NCBI GenBank assembly: GCA_018806985.1
Contig: JADANN010000443.1
Location: 883,001-947,000, forward strand
Reading direction: 5' to 3'
From: Angiostrongylus vasorum
Lineage: Eukaryota; Nematoda; Chromadorea; Rhabditida; Metastrongylidae
DNA length: 64,000 bases
A model generated the notes under the pieces. The model did not search any database. It was not told the DNA's origin and saw nothing but the letters and a program-made list of their open reading frames with translations. Below, piece after piece: positions 1 through 14,100 of this stretch (its first letter is position 1; each line of letters starts with the position of its first letter). A program made the translations under genes and the position numbers.

Positions 1-120
1 GTTCATCCAAGCGACTAACGGAGGAAGCGCATTCCTACTGACGCTGGCATACTTGGTGGAGGTTTCGTTATTCAGGAATCGGATACACTTTGCAGTTTTT
101 TGTTCCATTTATATGGAAAC

Positions 121-3100
121 TCTTGGTGTGTCCATTTGTCTCATTTCTGATTCTAAATGTCGAAGCACTCTCTCTTTCTCGCTTTCAACTCCTGTAGAAT
201 CGATCAATACGCATTTTCACTGGGATTCCCACGAATTTTTTGGCCATCTGGATTGTATATCGACTACTCCTTCTTCTTATCCTGCTGTTTATCCACGATG
301 CCGGTTCGCATTAGTGCTTTCCTTGCCCCGGGACAGTCTTGCAGCTTTCTCGTCGTCGACCAGAAAAATATGGTCAGCCTATAGCTGGCTTGCTAATTCG
401 GCTTCGTGCAAATTAGTCTTCAGATTTTCTTGATATTCTTTCTAGCCGATATCAGGTTTTGCTGGCAGCCTTAAAACTTCATAGATTATACAAAAACATG
501 TCTTTAAAAAATATTGAACATTCATTGTTTGGCCAGGGATCCTACATACAGAAAAAACAAGGGCTAATAATTAAACAAAGTAAGGGAAATGTTTAGCAGA
601 TGGTTTTTGATTCTGAATGACTTGAGAGTGGAAATGTCGCTTTGAGTTTCGCCTGACTTGCTGCTGATAAATGTGAAGGAAATGCTATTACCTGTTGGTT
701 TCTAAGAGACATTCCTCTTCACGGTTTTTTGTTTACATTTGCAAGACCATCTGTTTTGCTTTGAAAATGCATTCTGTGGAATATGAATGGACTTACGGTA
801 AGCGTATATGGTATTTGGAACATATGTGGAGCTCATACATTATTTATGGAGAATTTCTGTATCAAATAGAGAATTCTCTATCTCCCTACCAAATATATTC
901 TATAAGTCGATAGAGAACACTTCTCGTAACTGCGTTTAACCTATAGCATAGTAAAATATTAGCCAGGAACCAACAACTATTCTATATTCCACTGAGCCAA
1001 CCAATACGGTATCTGACTTTTTGTCAAGTGAACCTGCTTTTTAGCTTTCATAAGTATTCTAGGTGCATTGAATGTCGCTGATCTCTATCGTATTATTCTG
1101 AAACAATGGAATGAATACAGAGTAGTGTATTACGTTATAACTGCCAATCATCTACTTAGCAGTAAGTGTTCAGTACTATAGAAGTCCGTCTTCGTCGTCA
1201 CAACTTCAGTTCAGTTGGTTTTCGTCTTTAAATGGATTTCAATAATTTATGTTATAGGTCCATAGTTCCTTATCGATTTTTATGGTAGTTGGAAGTGTAA
1301 AGAGAGACAATGTACAACATTTGTTATTCATCTGATCCGTTTCTTTCGTATTTCGTCTTTGTTTGGAGAATCTTCATTGGTGGTCTCTCGGAGCAGCTAG
1401 AGTATGGACCTTTAAATAGACTAGTTATCATCAAGAGGAGTAAAAATACAAAGGATTTTGCATGTTTACATAATACGAGAAGTCTACTTTCACGAGAGCA
1501 GAACATAGCGTCATTTCGTTATATAAGCTTCAGCACACTCAAACACCATCCAACTATATGCCATTTGTTGAGAGTCCCTAATCATGAACCCCCGTATGGT
1601 AGAACAGGATGAAAGATTAGGTACTTTGTCTTTGATAGTCGGACAAATCATAAGTCGTAAAATTGTTTACAGCAGATTAAATATGAAAAGAGAAAAAAAA
1701 ACGAAGTGGGCATAATGAAAGCAGAGCTCGTTGGGGGTAACATCTGCATAATACGTTTTCTGGATGGTCGTCCAGTAAATTGACGCAGTGCCACCGGTCT
1801 CCTTATTCTCATATCACGCGTCATAGTTACACAGTGGTTCTTTATCACCTTAAGAACACATATCCTACCACGTTTCTCCTACAGAATTTTTACAAAGAGG
1901 TTAGTTTGGTGGTCTTCTTGTTGTGCTGAGCGTTCGGACTACCTTATTTTCGAGATTTCAACGTATGAGACAGGATCTGTGATCTTCAATCGTTGGTGTA
2001 GACTTGTCTTTGTGGAGTCCATGTCTCCGAAATGCATTAGGGTAAGAACTTTTCTCGTGGAGAAGATGCATGTGAAGCGATATGTCCTCCTTCTTCTTCG
2101 CCACATCCTCTGCTCTTGCAAACTCACGAAGCGGCTCTTTTTCTCTCGCCTTGGTTTAAAGCCTATCAAGCTAATCATGTTGATTTACCAACAGAAATGT
2201 TGGGTTATCAGAAGAATATTTGTTAGGTGTGAATGGAGCTTCAGAAACGAATCCGTTTCTTGTCAATGATGATGATATTGTAAAAACGCGAATTTGCGGT
2301 TGAGAAGTTGCTGTATTTCTTATAAAGTAACTTCGTGAACGAGTAAGAACGCCTTGGTTATCCACATCTTTCGTGACGGCATCCATCACAGCAGAATCGG
2401 AAATGTTCTTTGTTTCGATGAAAGTGGTGAATTTCTTTCGTTAGTATGCAAAATGATCGTATGGGTGTCATGTTTTGTCGCCGAATCTGTTCGAAGCGCT
2501 GCTTGCATGCATGACTGTTCTTTGTCCAGATTTCTCAAATTTTCGGTCAGTTCATCTGAGGAAGAATTTAGTGAATAGCTTGGAAACGACCGACAGATGA
2601 CACCAAATCTGGTGATAGCTATAGATATCACGCAGGTTTATCTCCTTGTGAAACCACAAGGTCTTGCCCATTTTCTGTTGACCAAATACCTTATATTTTG
2701 ATAGATAGTATGTGGAAGTTGACGCAGTGTTTTTTATAAAGTATAAGAACTCACAGGCTTTTCAGATGTTCGCGTTTGGTGAATTAGAGACCAGTTGCTG
2801 GATGATTCATAACAGCGAGAAAGCACACCATACCTTGAATTTAGTAGCCGTTAAGAGAAAATCATGACGTGATATCGAAGTAGAGGTCCAGGAGACCCTA
2901 CCATTGCCCTGTTTTGTGCAGTGCCTATTCAACCCATCTCCAAAAATGTTGTACCAAGATGTGACAGTAATGACAGCAATTAGACAAAATGTTAGATTTA
3001 CAATGATGTAGTCGATTTCATTACGATATACTCCACTGGCAGTCATTCACATCTAGAATGAGGGTTTCTGAAGTTCTGAGTTGTCATTAGGAGTTTTGGT

Positions 3101-3231
3101 TGTCATGATAAGGTTAAACATTGTAGTGCTTGTGGAACTCCTCCATATCCACGTGGAATGTCCCGAGCTTGTTTTGATTGTGACTTAATCTTGACGAGTA
3201 GCCGACGAAGAATGTCAGAGTTAGCATTGTT
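121..3231 (-). CDS. Unidentified minus-strand gene, partial, helical and charged segments
   Basis: Exons read from splice sites and phase, 5' to 3' on the minus strand: 3231-3120, 2555-2390, 2318-2189, 2149-1963, then a gap, then 378-297 and 191-121, ending at a donor near the window edge. The first four join in phase, as do the last two. Readable stretches include DILRRLLVKIKSQSKQ and ARDIPRGYGG (first), ELTENLRNLDKEQ (second), REFARAEDVAKKKED (fourth) and EKERVLRHLESEM (last). The composition suggests coiled coils. I do not recognise the family. Exons between 1962 and 379 are unresolved. A further open segment (QLGLLSQIEEDTATASW) at about 3960-3740 minus may be an upstream exon. If the last part extends to 444, it contains an in-frame TAG at 379-381, so decay is possible. 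Confidence 0.5.
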
Positions 3232-3535
3232 CTACATTTTTTAAGCGTTGAGGTTTAACCGCTTGCTGCCTGTTTAAAGGAAACAAGTTTAATGTCGAAG
3301 AATTCCTGAAACTCCAGTGCTCTCTCAGATTCTCAAGAACATTTCTTCTCCCGGATCATATATTGGTGTCTTTTCGTCTCGTCTGATCCGATGACGACGT
3401 CCTTTATGTTATTGGCTTGCATAATAAATTTCTTAATCAAGGAATTAGTGGAAAATCCTCGTGCTAGGATGCATGTCTTGTAGGTACATATAGTTACCAC
3501 TTGTCATTCTAAACCTAGAAAACGTAGAATTTCCC

Positions 3536-3931
3536 GTGCTCGTTCTACCGAACGCTATCGTTTCAGGTTTCTTCCAGTGTCAATGGGATGAGAGCATTTC
3601 AACTTGTTTTGTTGGCGACACTAACAGTCTTGAGGCTCCCTTCATTAAGAGCGAGAGCACGAAGCATGTTAACGAATTAACAGTGGACTTTTCTTTCGTT
3701 TGCAATGAGAATCCAAAGGTAATACGTCACATAAGTGTCAGCTGCATAGAGACGGATGTTAGGCAATTTTTACAGTCGAAGGCAAGGGAATCAGCAGCGG
3801 TAACAATACTGGAATCATTTTCACAGAAAAGCATTTTCAAACGCTCTGCTCTCAGCCAAGAAGCTGTTGCAGTATCTTCTTCGATCTGGGAAAGAAGGCC
3901 AAGCTGGATTGGACGTCTTTCCGAAGATTGA
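3536..3931 (+). other. Open frame of 131 codons on the + strand, competing with a minus-strand reading
   Basis: The + frame has an acceptor, gtttcttccag, near 3570 and a donor, AAG/gtaata, near 3718, giving a Cys-containing peptide starting CQWDESISTCF. The minus strand over 3960-3740 is also open and reads as a charged helical segment, matching the style of the minus-strand exons at 1-3.2 kb. Only one is likely real. I cannot decide from sequence alone and favour the minus reading slightly because of its neighbours. Confidence 0.25.
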
Positions 3932-3999
3932 TGAGAATTGACATTCGGAAATATGTGATTAAGAAAGAGAATTTATAAGAAAAGCTAGTGCAATTCGTT

Positions 4000-5620
4000 T
4001 AGTTTGCAACACTTGCTTTTACTAGGAGTTTAAGATTCGCTTGGTTTTCGGAAAGAATAGTCGTGTATGGTTATGGAAAGACCTAGGTTTTGGAGTGCTT
4101 AACACAATGGGTAGCGCTGTTATTCTGATAACTACCGGAGATTTTTTCGACAGTTTTTCTTGGACTTTTTGAGGAATTTAGAACTTAGTAGATAGAAGAC
4201 ACCTTGGTCTTTCGCTTCAGGTCATGTGTAGCTCTCACAACTCAGTTATTTATTTTTTAATTCTGCAGAGTTATAATTTGCACAAAAGAGAGGATAGGGA
4301 TTTAATTTTCTAGAATTTTCAATACATTTGGGAGCAAGCGCTAACATCAATAGCGCGGGATACGATCGCAACCACTTTCATGAATTTACTACTGTTCAAT
4401 CCTTTCGATCTTAGAAATACGAGCATTGAGGAAGCACAACGGCAGAAATAAAGGTTGTAGATTCTCGTGGTCCTTAACGAAAGTGATAAAGTTCACTATG
4501 AGCTGAGATGTATTGGTGTAAAGTTGAAGGTGGCCGTTGTATTCGCACTGTACCCATTGGAATCAATCCACATGGTCAATTAGGCGTAATGAGTAGATGT
4601 CTTTTGTCGTTTCGGTGTGTTTATTTACTATTTAGCAATGTTTGTTCTTTGTGGACGAAAGAAAAGTATAACATTATGAACAGGTGAAAAATGTAACGCA
4701 CAAATGTTAAAATGAAACATCCTGCTTGGCCTCCAGCCAAGAGTGCTGTTCCCCATGTGGGGAGAAGGTGGAGAGAAGGGGGTTCGTGAATCGACTATAT
4801 TTGGACTAGAGTGTCGGTCGACATTGCACCGGGTGCGCTGCGATTGTTTGCCGCCGATTCGGATTTATCTTCGGTCTCGTGCAAATACACATCGTAATGT
4901 AAAGCTTCCTTTTGTGGTTCCTAGTTTTAAGCTTAGTACCAGTAACGATGAAGTGTTAGTGGATGTCATTCTCGCCTGGGACCCGTGTTGTATATCCCAG
5001 TGGAACGCGACGAATTCGTGTGGGTGGTGTTTCGTCGAATGTCCCAGTGTATTTTAAGACGATTTGTACACGATGACGGCAAACACCACTTTCCCTGTCG
5101 TCCACTGTTCGCGTGGGATTTCGTTGTCTTAGAAGTTTCTGTTTCAGTGAAGCGGATAGATGTGAAAAGTTGTTTTTCGTAAAGAAAATATTTCTGTGCA
5201 CAGAAGGTTACAGAAGGGGGTTTTTGGTGTTTCATTTTTGCGTTTTTACGTTTTCTTGAAACCGCTTTGTATTCCATTTCCACAGCGTTCTTAGTTTTAC
5301 TGATCTCTTCGTCTTTACTCGCTTTAACAGTATTCCTTTAGCCCATGAATTATTACAGATCCCATTGATTATGGGTTAATATGATAATTCGCTTTACTGA
5401 GTGGTCCATTACTTTGTTTGAAGCAAATCCAGTACTGATTTTACTGACAGGAGTTGCAGGATATGTGCTGTTCTTTCTATCATAATGTCAACACGCGTGC
5501 TGGTTTGCCGACAACTGACGATAATGATTTCCGACTCACTTGAGTATCAGAAGAGTCGAGAGCTAAACAGTTTTTATAGTGGCGATTTTACTGTGCTTTT
5601 AAACAATTATGTATAAATTT
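4000..5620. other. Non-repetitive stretch, GC-richer block at 4740-5280
   Basis: No gene model could be supported. Between 4740 and 5280 base composition shifts to higher GC, and several overlapping frames are open on both strands, including a minus-strand frame of 81 codons ending at 4956. It could hold a 5' exon of the minus-strand gene or a promoter region. The remainder is AT-rich with no recognised repeat. Confidence 0.3.
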
Positions 5621-5624
5621 ATGG

Positions 5625-5758
5625 GTTTGTGTCGCAGTGCTCGGAGGCGCCGGGCGACACACGCACATTTGATCGATCCCCGTGTTCGTGGCTCTTGAAT
5701 GCATGGCGCATCTCTCAGGGATTAACTAACGCCGAGAGCTTAATCCTTTATCCTTTTA
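5625..5758 (+). repeat. SINE family A, internally deleted copy
   Basis: It starts with the tRNA-like head (cgcagtgctcggaggcgcc, then a B-box-like gatcgatcccc). It jumps straight to the 3' end (gcatggcgcatctctcaggg, gccgagagctt) and the tail atcctttatcc. The middle ~150 bases found in full copies are missing. Confidence 0.75.
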
Positions 5759-6784
5759 TGTATGAGTTTAACTTTGAACTTGTTAGCGATTAGAATTTAC
5801 AAGAATTTAAACTTGAAACCTAGATGTTTTAACATTTCTTTCCGATGTTTTGGAGAACACTCTGTTTTACGTTCCATGGAATTCAGAAGAATCAGAATTT
5901 CATCTCGATAAAACCGAACTTTTGTCTAGTTGGGAAAGGTTCACAGAGAGTAGAGCTTTTTATTTCGATGAGTAAAGTCCATTATTAACTAAGATATGTT
6001 ATTTTAGACCTGAATGAGGTCATTATTTTCACAGAAAAGCATTGGTATCAATGCATCCCGGGTGTTATGTGCCAGCTCACGGAATGTATGGGTAATTCAT
6101 AGCTACAAGAATACTGTTAAAAGTGACATACTGGAAAATGTAGCAATGAGAAGTGCTGGTAGATATCTGTCCATTTTTGAAAGTTTTTTTTCACTTCAAG
6201 CAACCAAATTTTCATATCTACAAACCTAAGTAAGTATTACTAAAGTACTGAAGGAAGGATAAGTAAAGAGCAAGCTAACGCTGAAAAAAGAAGCGAAGAT
6301 CGGCTGCGTTTCATTCTAAGAAATGGATTGTTGAGGCAGAAACCAAATTAAAAAGACCTTTTTCCATGTTTTATGGAAGATTTCGCCGGTGGGCTATTCC
6401 TTTATGGACGTGATGGATTGGCTCACATTTTTCTTTCCCGTTCTTATCTCGAATTTGGTAAGGTTCCTCTACAATTTATAATAGTAAATAGAGAGTGAAC
6501 ACGTTGACATCATGAGATTATCTGTGCCTTTCTTTCTAGTTTTTTCGGGATTGTTAGGCTCGACGGTCATTCAGTGCACTTTCGGATGACCTGCTACACC
6601 TTCTCTCTTCACTCTGCATTGGGGTCAAGTTGTGCGCCACCCATTGGCGCGCCAGTTTTGACATGTAGAGATATCGTGTATCCCATTTAATTGGGTCGTC
6701 TGCACGAACTACTCTCGAAAATGGAGTTCCGAGCGTCATCGTCATATAGCTGTGAATTGTAGTGTCATCAGAATCCACTGCACC

Positions 6785-7012
6785 AGTACCCACGCCCTTG
6801 GCCCACCAAGCCTTCCATCCCTCCGGTTTCGTAAAATGCTACCATACTTGTCTGGAAGGATGACAGCACTGGCTCGATACATCGGTAGACCACCGCGAAT
6901 CATTGTAAAGGCCAGATATGCATTCAATCACCTCCAAGCGATGCTCAATGAAGCCGAAGGCATGGCGCATTCCTCAGGGGATTGATGAACACTGAAAGCT
7001 TTATCCCTTACC
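6785..7012 (+). repeat. SINE family A, 5'-truncated copy
   Basis: It begins within the post-B-box region (cacgcccttggcccaccaag), carries the central block (catacttgtctggaagg) and the 3' block (gccagatatgcattcaatca), and ends at the ctttatccctta tail. The tRNA head is absent. Confidence 0.8.
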
Positions 7013-8129
7013 ATTCATACTTAATCAGTGCAGAGCAGTGAAAAGCCCTTCGTATGTATACGGTGGTTTGCTCTACCACGATTCATTAATAACTAGGTGA
7101 ACCAGTTACCTCAGCTTGGATGTCAGTCCAGACGAAATGCTTGTTAATTACGTGGATGTGAATTAACGTTTCCAGTTCTATGACATATTCTTCATGTCAT
7201 AGATATTTCCTTATGTAGATAGAGATGGAGATTCGTCAGATTCATCACGATTTTTTTCAAACAATCATAATTTTTAGAGTAATGTCTTGCTGAGAAATCA
7301 GATCTTAGGAGAGCGGGTTAGATTTCTGAGGTCTTTCTTGGTCCCGAAAAAATTAATTAAGAAAAAATAATGACTAGTGTTAAGAAAAATCAAGAACAGA
7401 CACTTGTACTTCATCGGTACTTAGCAGTGGAAATCGAGAAGAACAATCGGAGGTCTGAGACCGACCTGATCATAAGTGCAGGTTTTTCTCACGAATCAAT
7501 CTATGGTCCTCACTAGTGGGCACACCCACCAGGTGTGGTATCTGCAGCAAACTGATCATCCAGTTCGAAGTGTCGGTAGACCCTCCGGGGGCTTTTTTTG
7601 TTTTCTTGATTCGTCGTCATTCTTTCCTAAATATTGCTTCACCATATGTCAGCTAATATGAGAATTTCGAACGCAGATGGATGTATGGCCGCCATAAGAA
7701 CAGATCATAACGGTTAACGATAGGTCAGCAACCATCCGGCACGAGTGGGACCGGCCTCCCTTCGAACGGATCGAACTCGCTTCGACCGCGAACACCCACA
7801 TTGGCGGGAACTGCTCTAGACTCTCATCGTCCCAAAACCCTTGGCCATAATGAGAATTTGCGTAACAGTCTCGTGTAAGCTTAAAAGTACATCGTGTCGT
7901 TGTTACGCATGTACTAGTAAGATAGAGCATCACTTCCCAATGTGGCGGTTTCATCGATTTTCCGATTGGAATGGTCATCTCGTCATGCTTTGTTTAAATA
8001 GTGATGTATTTTTTAATTATCACTTTCTCATAGTTGCTTTAGGTTCGATCCCTTCTTTGAAGCTTTTTTTCTGTTGATGTTATTGCTTTTTTGTGTGAAC
8101 ATCCTCACAAAAGTCAAATTTGTTCCTTT

Positions 8130-8142
8130 TGCAGAAATAATG
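8130..8142 (+). promoter_or_regulatory. Acceptor six bases before the start codon, possible spliced-leader site
   Basis: The sequence cttttgcag ends at 8134, and five bases later comes the ATG used as the start. No convincing coding exon in phase was found upstream. In nematodes this spacing is typical of SL1 trans-splicing of the first exon. A cis-spliced 5' UTR exon further upstream is the alternative. Starting here leaves out the extra N-terminal region seen in insect and vertebrate MAP1 proteins. Confidence 0.5.
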
Positions 8143-11100
8143 GCCTACGTACCATCGTCAGACGTACCATCTGCCTATCTGATTAGTTCCGGTGGGTATG
8201 GTCGTTCATTTGGTTTCTTCCATCCCTTTTGTTCCCTTTGAATATTTCTCACATTCATCCAGTCTTTCCAATATTATTGAAGTCAAATCTATCACTCAAT
8301 TTCATTGTTTAAGTAGTGCTAGCAACCTAATCCTCTTGAATGCTTTAAGCATTCGTGCTGTGGATGGTTTATTCGTGAAAGCAGTGGGTCATTGCTTTGC
8401 CAAGATCGCCAGTGAGATTAAAATAGTGCTGGGGTCTGCTTGATTTTTCACTGAAGAGGATGTGTGGGTATTGAAATAAACAACAAACATCAAGAGTATT
8501 TCGACTTAAACCTTATTCGAAGAGAGGCTGGTATCGTCCATTGAGTCTTTGCTTCAAACACGTGGAAGTTAGGCAAGCCGTTAGGGTGTCAGGATTTTTT
8601 AAGGTTTGTCTTAGAAGAATGGAATTCCTACGATTTCCATGCTCTTTCAATAGTCGTCATTGAAATCCTTTGTTTATCAATGTGATGGCAACTGTGCTCA
8701 CCATCATTGTATCAATTTCAATAAGTGTTGTCTAGATTTTATGCGTCTGACGTTTGAATTATCCATGTTTGCAAGTTTTGTGAAGGGGGGTTCATGTACG
8801 ATTCGATAGGGAATTGGGATATGCTGGGACCTGCATTTCTTCTTCATTAAAATCTATTCTAGATGCTGACGCGGTACTCTTGGATCTCATGGGGACGTTC
8901 GTGCTTCTGGACGGTGGAGCTGAAGAAATCCTGTTCACGAAACACGTCCGGCAAGTAAGGACTTTGTTGGGTTTGTTGGTCTTTTTTTAACCACATTCAT
9001 ATATAACTGATGATTCGTAAGGTTTTTTTGTTGCGTAAACTTAGGTTTCTTTTTGTAGTTTTTTGCTTTTTTTTGTCTTATTTTTTGTGGAAAAGATCGG
9101 AAGTTGGTTTTTATAAGGTAGAAAGACCACCCCTCTGATTCACAAGGGCTGCGGCAGCCTGTGGTGGTGACGACCTGGGGGCAGATTTTCGCCAGGCTGA
9201 CTTCGGGACTCCAGGGAAACACAATGTAAACGAGCAAAACTCCGAACAATAGAGATTATGCTAGGGCCCGCACAACCAATGAGAACGGGCCATCTAAGCT
9301 CAAGTCCAGGTCCAAATCCAAGAGGGACCATGGAGTGATTTTTTATTCGCATTGTTTCACCAAAGTACTTGCAAGCTCAGTAATTATGGAAGTTGCTGGA
9401 ACTGGATGTTGAGCTGTGATATTACTTCTAAGGAGCATCAGAAGTGATGTAGTTTCATTTTGACGAAATAATACTTCGTATCCTCGAGCTCACACAGCGC
9501 CGCTTTCTCATGTTTGTGTGGTTTGGCATTTCAATTTTTGAAGTTATTGTTATCCATTTTTCGTGCGTAACTTCATCTTTGAATATGTTAAAGGATAAAT
9601 AAAGGATGAAGCTCTGGGCGTTGATCAATCCCTCAGGGATGCGCCATACATTCGACTTCATTAAGTATCGTTGGAGGTGACTTGACTGAATCCATATCTG
9701 GACTTCACAATGACTCGCGGTGTACTGCCGATATAGTATCGAGTCAGCACTGCTGTCCTCCCAGTTTAGTCTAGTACCAATTTTTCCGACCCCAGAGAGA
9801 TGGAGGGCTAAGTGAGCCACGGGCTCGCGGTTCGATCCCAAGTGTGTCTCGCGGGGCGCCTCCGACCACTGCGCCAAGCGCGCCCTTTGAATACGTTACA
9901 GTCTTCTAATAGTTTGAGAAACAAAACAAGCGAAATTTAGGCCGGGATTAGTGTGTAAGTGTAGGTTCCGTCTGTAAGGTTAGTGCTCGGCAAGAAGTGC
10001 GATTCGTTTCTGTTGTTAGTAAATTTATAGAAGATTCCTTTGCTAAGGAAAAACATTCATTTCCTTTTCAGCCGGTCCACCAAACCATTACACGTATCAG
10101 TGGAGAAGATATATTGTACCAACATGTTTTATAAAAGGGGGAAATCTATTGCCTTGCTGATATAACTCTGCGATAATGGTCAGGGTCTTCAAACGCGCCT
10201 TTTTAATGGTTCTTTCCAACCGTAATTTTTTTTCTTGAAAGCATATATATATATATATGTATATGTATATGTATATACTTATAAATAAAGTTAGATGACT
10301 CGTTTCCACGTTCCATAAGCCTCTTAGCACTTCTATTAGCCTCTTTGTCTTGCGACCACCATTCATGGTGCTCGTGTGTGAATTGGCTCATAGTTCCCCT
10401 AGAAATCGGAGATAGTGAGACCAGGGTGTTCTCAGGTGTCCATCACAAGTAGTTGCTGGTCTGCGGAGGTTAGAGGGAAATTTGTTGTCTTGCGACTCAG
10501 AACCTTTCAGGTTAGCAGCGATTTTTGTCGTGGCAGTGAATAATACCATTAATCGACCGGCCATTCAAAGGCAATGTAACAAGTGGAATCCAACTAATGA
10601 TGATTGTAGTATATGGTAATATCACTTATATACATATACAGTGTTGTTTAGATCGATGCGAACGTCATCAGCGCACCGACGAAAGCAGCTCTCACAAATG
10701 CTGTTGCACTCAACAAGGTTCTTTTTTTACTGTATTATATTGTTGATGAGAAATTTCATCACGAAAAATTTTTTACACTGTTTGGTTGGTGTTGTTGTCC
10801 CATTGTTTCTAGAAGGTTTTGATCGCAAGGCTTTTTGAAGGATGCTGTGGTTCCTCTCGTGGGTAACATCCCAACAGTCAAGTCGCCCGGCTCGGCAGAT
10901 TCCGTCGCTAAACTTCTGAAGGACATTGAGCGAACCACTGAAAGTTTACCTATCACTCCAACACGATTCAACTCGAAATACGAACCTATCGTCATCAGCA
11001 AGGTGTAATTGTGGCTTGTTATAGTAAACAGGTGCAGTGCTGTTTCGTAGAACTTACAGTGCTTTTCAATTCTAGTCTCTCCGTACCGGCCGTCTTGAAA

Positions 11101-14100
11101 TGTTTATACTTTCTGGTGATGCTAAGGAAATTGAGACCATTCGAATAGCCGTTGAGAATGGTGACGAGCAAGCCATTGAAAAGGTCTTTTAGATGGATAT
11201 GCTTTCAAGAACTTTTGTCACTGTTGTGAAATTCTCGTTTCTTATAGGCTGCATCCAATAATGGAACGATATCAGTACTGGTGTGGTTTCCTGCAAGACC
11301 GTCAGATCCTATTAAGAGGATTTTGCACACGGGTTTGTTTATCATGTTCCACATTTGATGTTTAGATTTTTGGAACGCATACGTGTTCTCTGATTTTGTC
11401 TGTGTTTTCACTGGGTGTGTATTTCACTGGAGTGTTTTATACTCGTCTCCCAACGGTCTACCGCCTCTTCTTGGCTAGGAGCCGTTCCTGGATGTCGGGC
11501 TGCGACGTACAGTGGGGGGATGAATCCTCCTCCCCGTAGGGTCTCCCATGCTGTGAAGGACTCCGGCGTTTCTATCAGTGAGCCCAGCTAAGAGTAAACC
11601 AATACCAGGAACCACCACCGTCCTGTCATCAAAGTAGTAGCATAGTGGCAAATCTCTTTTGACCTAAAAGGGCGGCGTCTTCCTTTGGTGGTGACCATTT
11701 GGGGCAGACTTTGGCCTGGCTGTCCTCCGGGCTTCAGTGAACCACAATGGCTAAGCCAGCGAAACTCCAAAAAAGTGGGATTTGTGCTGGGACCGGCAAG
11801 AGTGAAGGCAGGCCATCCAAGTATCCAAGTAAATTTTATGTTCGAGGTGCTCCTTTCTGGTCTATTTCACACTGGTAGATATGCCCAGTTTTTCATCACG
11901 AAAAGAACACTGAACTCATTCCATGTATACCAAAATGGTGAGAAGGTAGAGTAGGGTAAACTCCTCTTTAGAAACGTTCCTTTTTTTTCTCTATTTGTAC
12001 AGTAAAGGAGAAATCTCCGATGGGTCCGTGTCTTCGTGTTTATTCAGCAGCGACACTGGCTTTTTTTGTTATTGGCTTTTTTTGTTATCAACAGTCCCAA
12101 TGTAATTCTGTCGGTTTAAACGGCATGGTGGGAAGCAGAATGTCTCATGTAGCAAACAAAATTATCCCAAAATCTGTTTTCTTCTTTATCAATTTTGATG
12201 GGTGCGAGGAAAGGTAAAGTTGAGATGGGGTGGGAGGGGGTAACTTAAATATGATACAAAAGGTACTGCTGAAAACTTCTAACAGAAGGGAATTAACCGA
12301 AAATAAAACCCATTGAAATCCACGCATATTGTCGCCAAGATGTTAGCGAAGACGTATCATTTTCTTGGCGTTGCCTTGGGTTTGGTCATGTCGTAATATA
12401 TATTATTTCAAACGTTTTCTTTCAGCGTCTCTTTTTGTTTCATTTCTTTTCTAGCACTTCTTCTTTTTTAAGGCACGGCGCCATTGGCTCGCATAGTGTT
12501 AGCACTAGAGAAAGCAAAATCGTTACCGTTCTTGCACAGTCCACTTGTATCAGCTGCTAATGCTTACAAGGAGAACGGTACACATTCGAAAACGGCCAAT
12601 TCTAAGACCACTTTTCCACTACGAAATGTACCACCAATTTCACTAGCTAATGCTTCGAAAGTAAGAAATTTTTTGGGGAGTTTAAATGGAATTCTACATT
12701 TATTTGGAGTTTCTACACAAAGTTTCCAGGCTCCACCATCAAAGCGTACGTCAGCTCCATTGGCAGGCAGTATTCCACCACGTGCTGGTGTACCAACTCT
12801 TCCTAAGTCTTGTTGGTTTTGGTTCAGTAGTGTTTTATTTGTAACTGTTATTATTTTGATATAGAATCTGGGAGAAACTCATCGTTAAAATTCTATTGTT
12901 ATGTCATATTATATTTAATTATTCCTTCGTTAATGTCCCTTAATGCACTAGCAGCTGCTTTATTTTCAATTTATAGTGGTCTGTTTGTGCACTTTTTTTA
13001 TATGACCCGTCTCCACGTCTACTGTGCGGATCCCAAAAATTCTTACATTTGATTCGTTTCCTCGCATCCATTATCCACGAAAATCTTTCAGCTTTTACGT
13101 GTGGTTCCGGCTACTGCTTGAGGATTTTCATTTCATCTTGAATGTCGCACAATACTGGTCAAGTTGATTTTCCCTGCATTCCTAGGATAGCTGGGCTAGA
13201 GTGTTCCCAATTGGATTGCGGAGAGTTATTTTTTCCCGGACAAGTCCGGCACCATTTTCTGGACCCTGGAGAGATGAGAGGCTGGGTTGGCCCGGGGCGG
13301 AATCGCACTAGCACCATTCCCTTGATGACTGACATCACTACCACTGTGCTATCTGCCATATTTCTGTAGGTATTAGCAATTACATTGCTATCTTTAGTTA
13401 ATATAAAGATATCTGTCTAAATACATAAATATGGGTGTTAATTCTAGCTAATGCGGCATCACAGCGTGTACCTAAACCAACGAATCCAACATTGGCGAAC
13501 AATCGTACACGAGTAACAGCTTCGGCCACATCTACAACGAAACCTGGTGCGCCAGCGACCAGGACTGGAAACGCGCCAGCTAACAAAAAGTCGAAAATCT
13601 ATGAGGCCCCAGTCCAGAAAACCGTAGGGTATGTAGTGCTTTTTTATTGTCTTCCTCATTCTGTTGATGTGGTCATCACATCATGAAAATATCATAAAAG
13701 CGCCTTGGAAATATGAAAATTTCCAGATGTGATTCTGGTTTTGATTGTAAAGGAACATTATCAGACCGCTAGAAACTTGTCAGAATTCGGTGTTAATACT
13801 TTGAGTTGATCAGCTGCACTTGGCGTCATTTTTCCAGGACATCCGCCAAAAGTTCCCCCGTGTCCCGTCCGTCTCCTATAGTTAATAGAGCTGCTGAAGC
13901 TAAAGATGCTAAAACATCGCCGTCAAGACCTCTTGAAGATGCCAAGCCTCTTCCGCCTACACCAGATCCTCAATTAACTGCTGAAGCAAATCCGACGTCT
14001 ACCATTCCGAAAGCATCGACTGAAGTGAGTGTCGTATCTTCGTAACTTTACTGAGGTACTAATTCGTTTTGTTTTTCAATCACTACTATATGATGAACTG

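Noticed and set aside
2386..2400. Apparent frameshift in the minus-strand gene
   Set aside because: A donor at 2389 and an acceptor at 2319 remove the overlap and keep phase, so no frameshift is needed.
4743..5283. Gene in the GC-richer block
   Set aside because: Four overlapping frames on both strands are open, none with motifs, so openness probably reflects base composition.
11418..11877. Target-site duplication for the B element at 11450
   Set aside because: Only loosely similar flanks (gtatttcactgg and tctatttcacactgg), not at the element boundaries.
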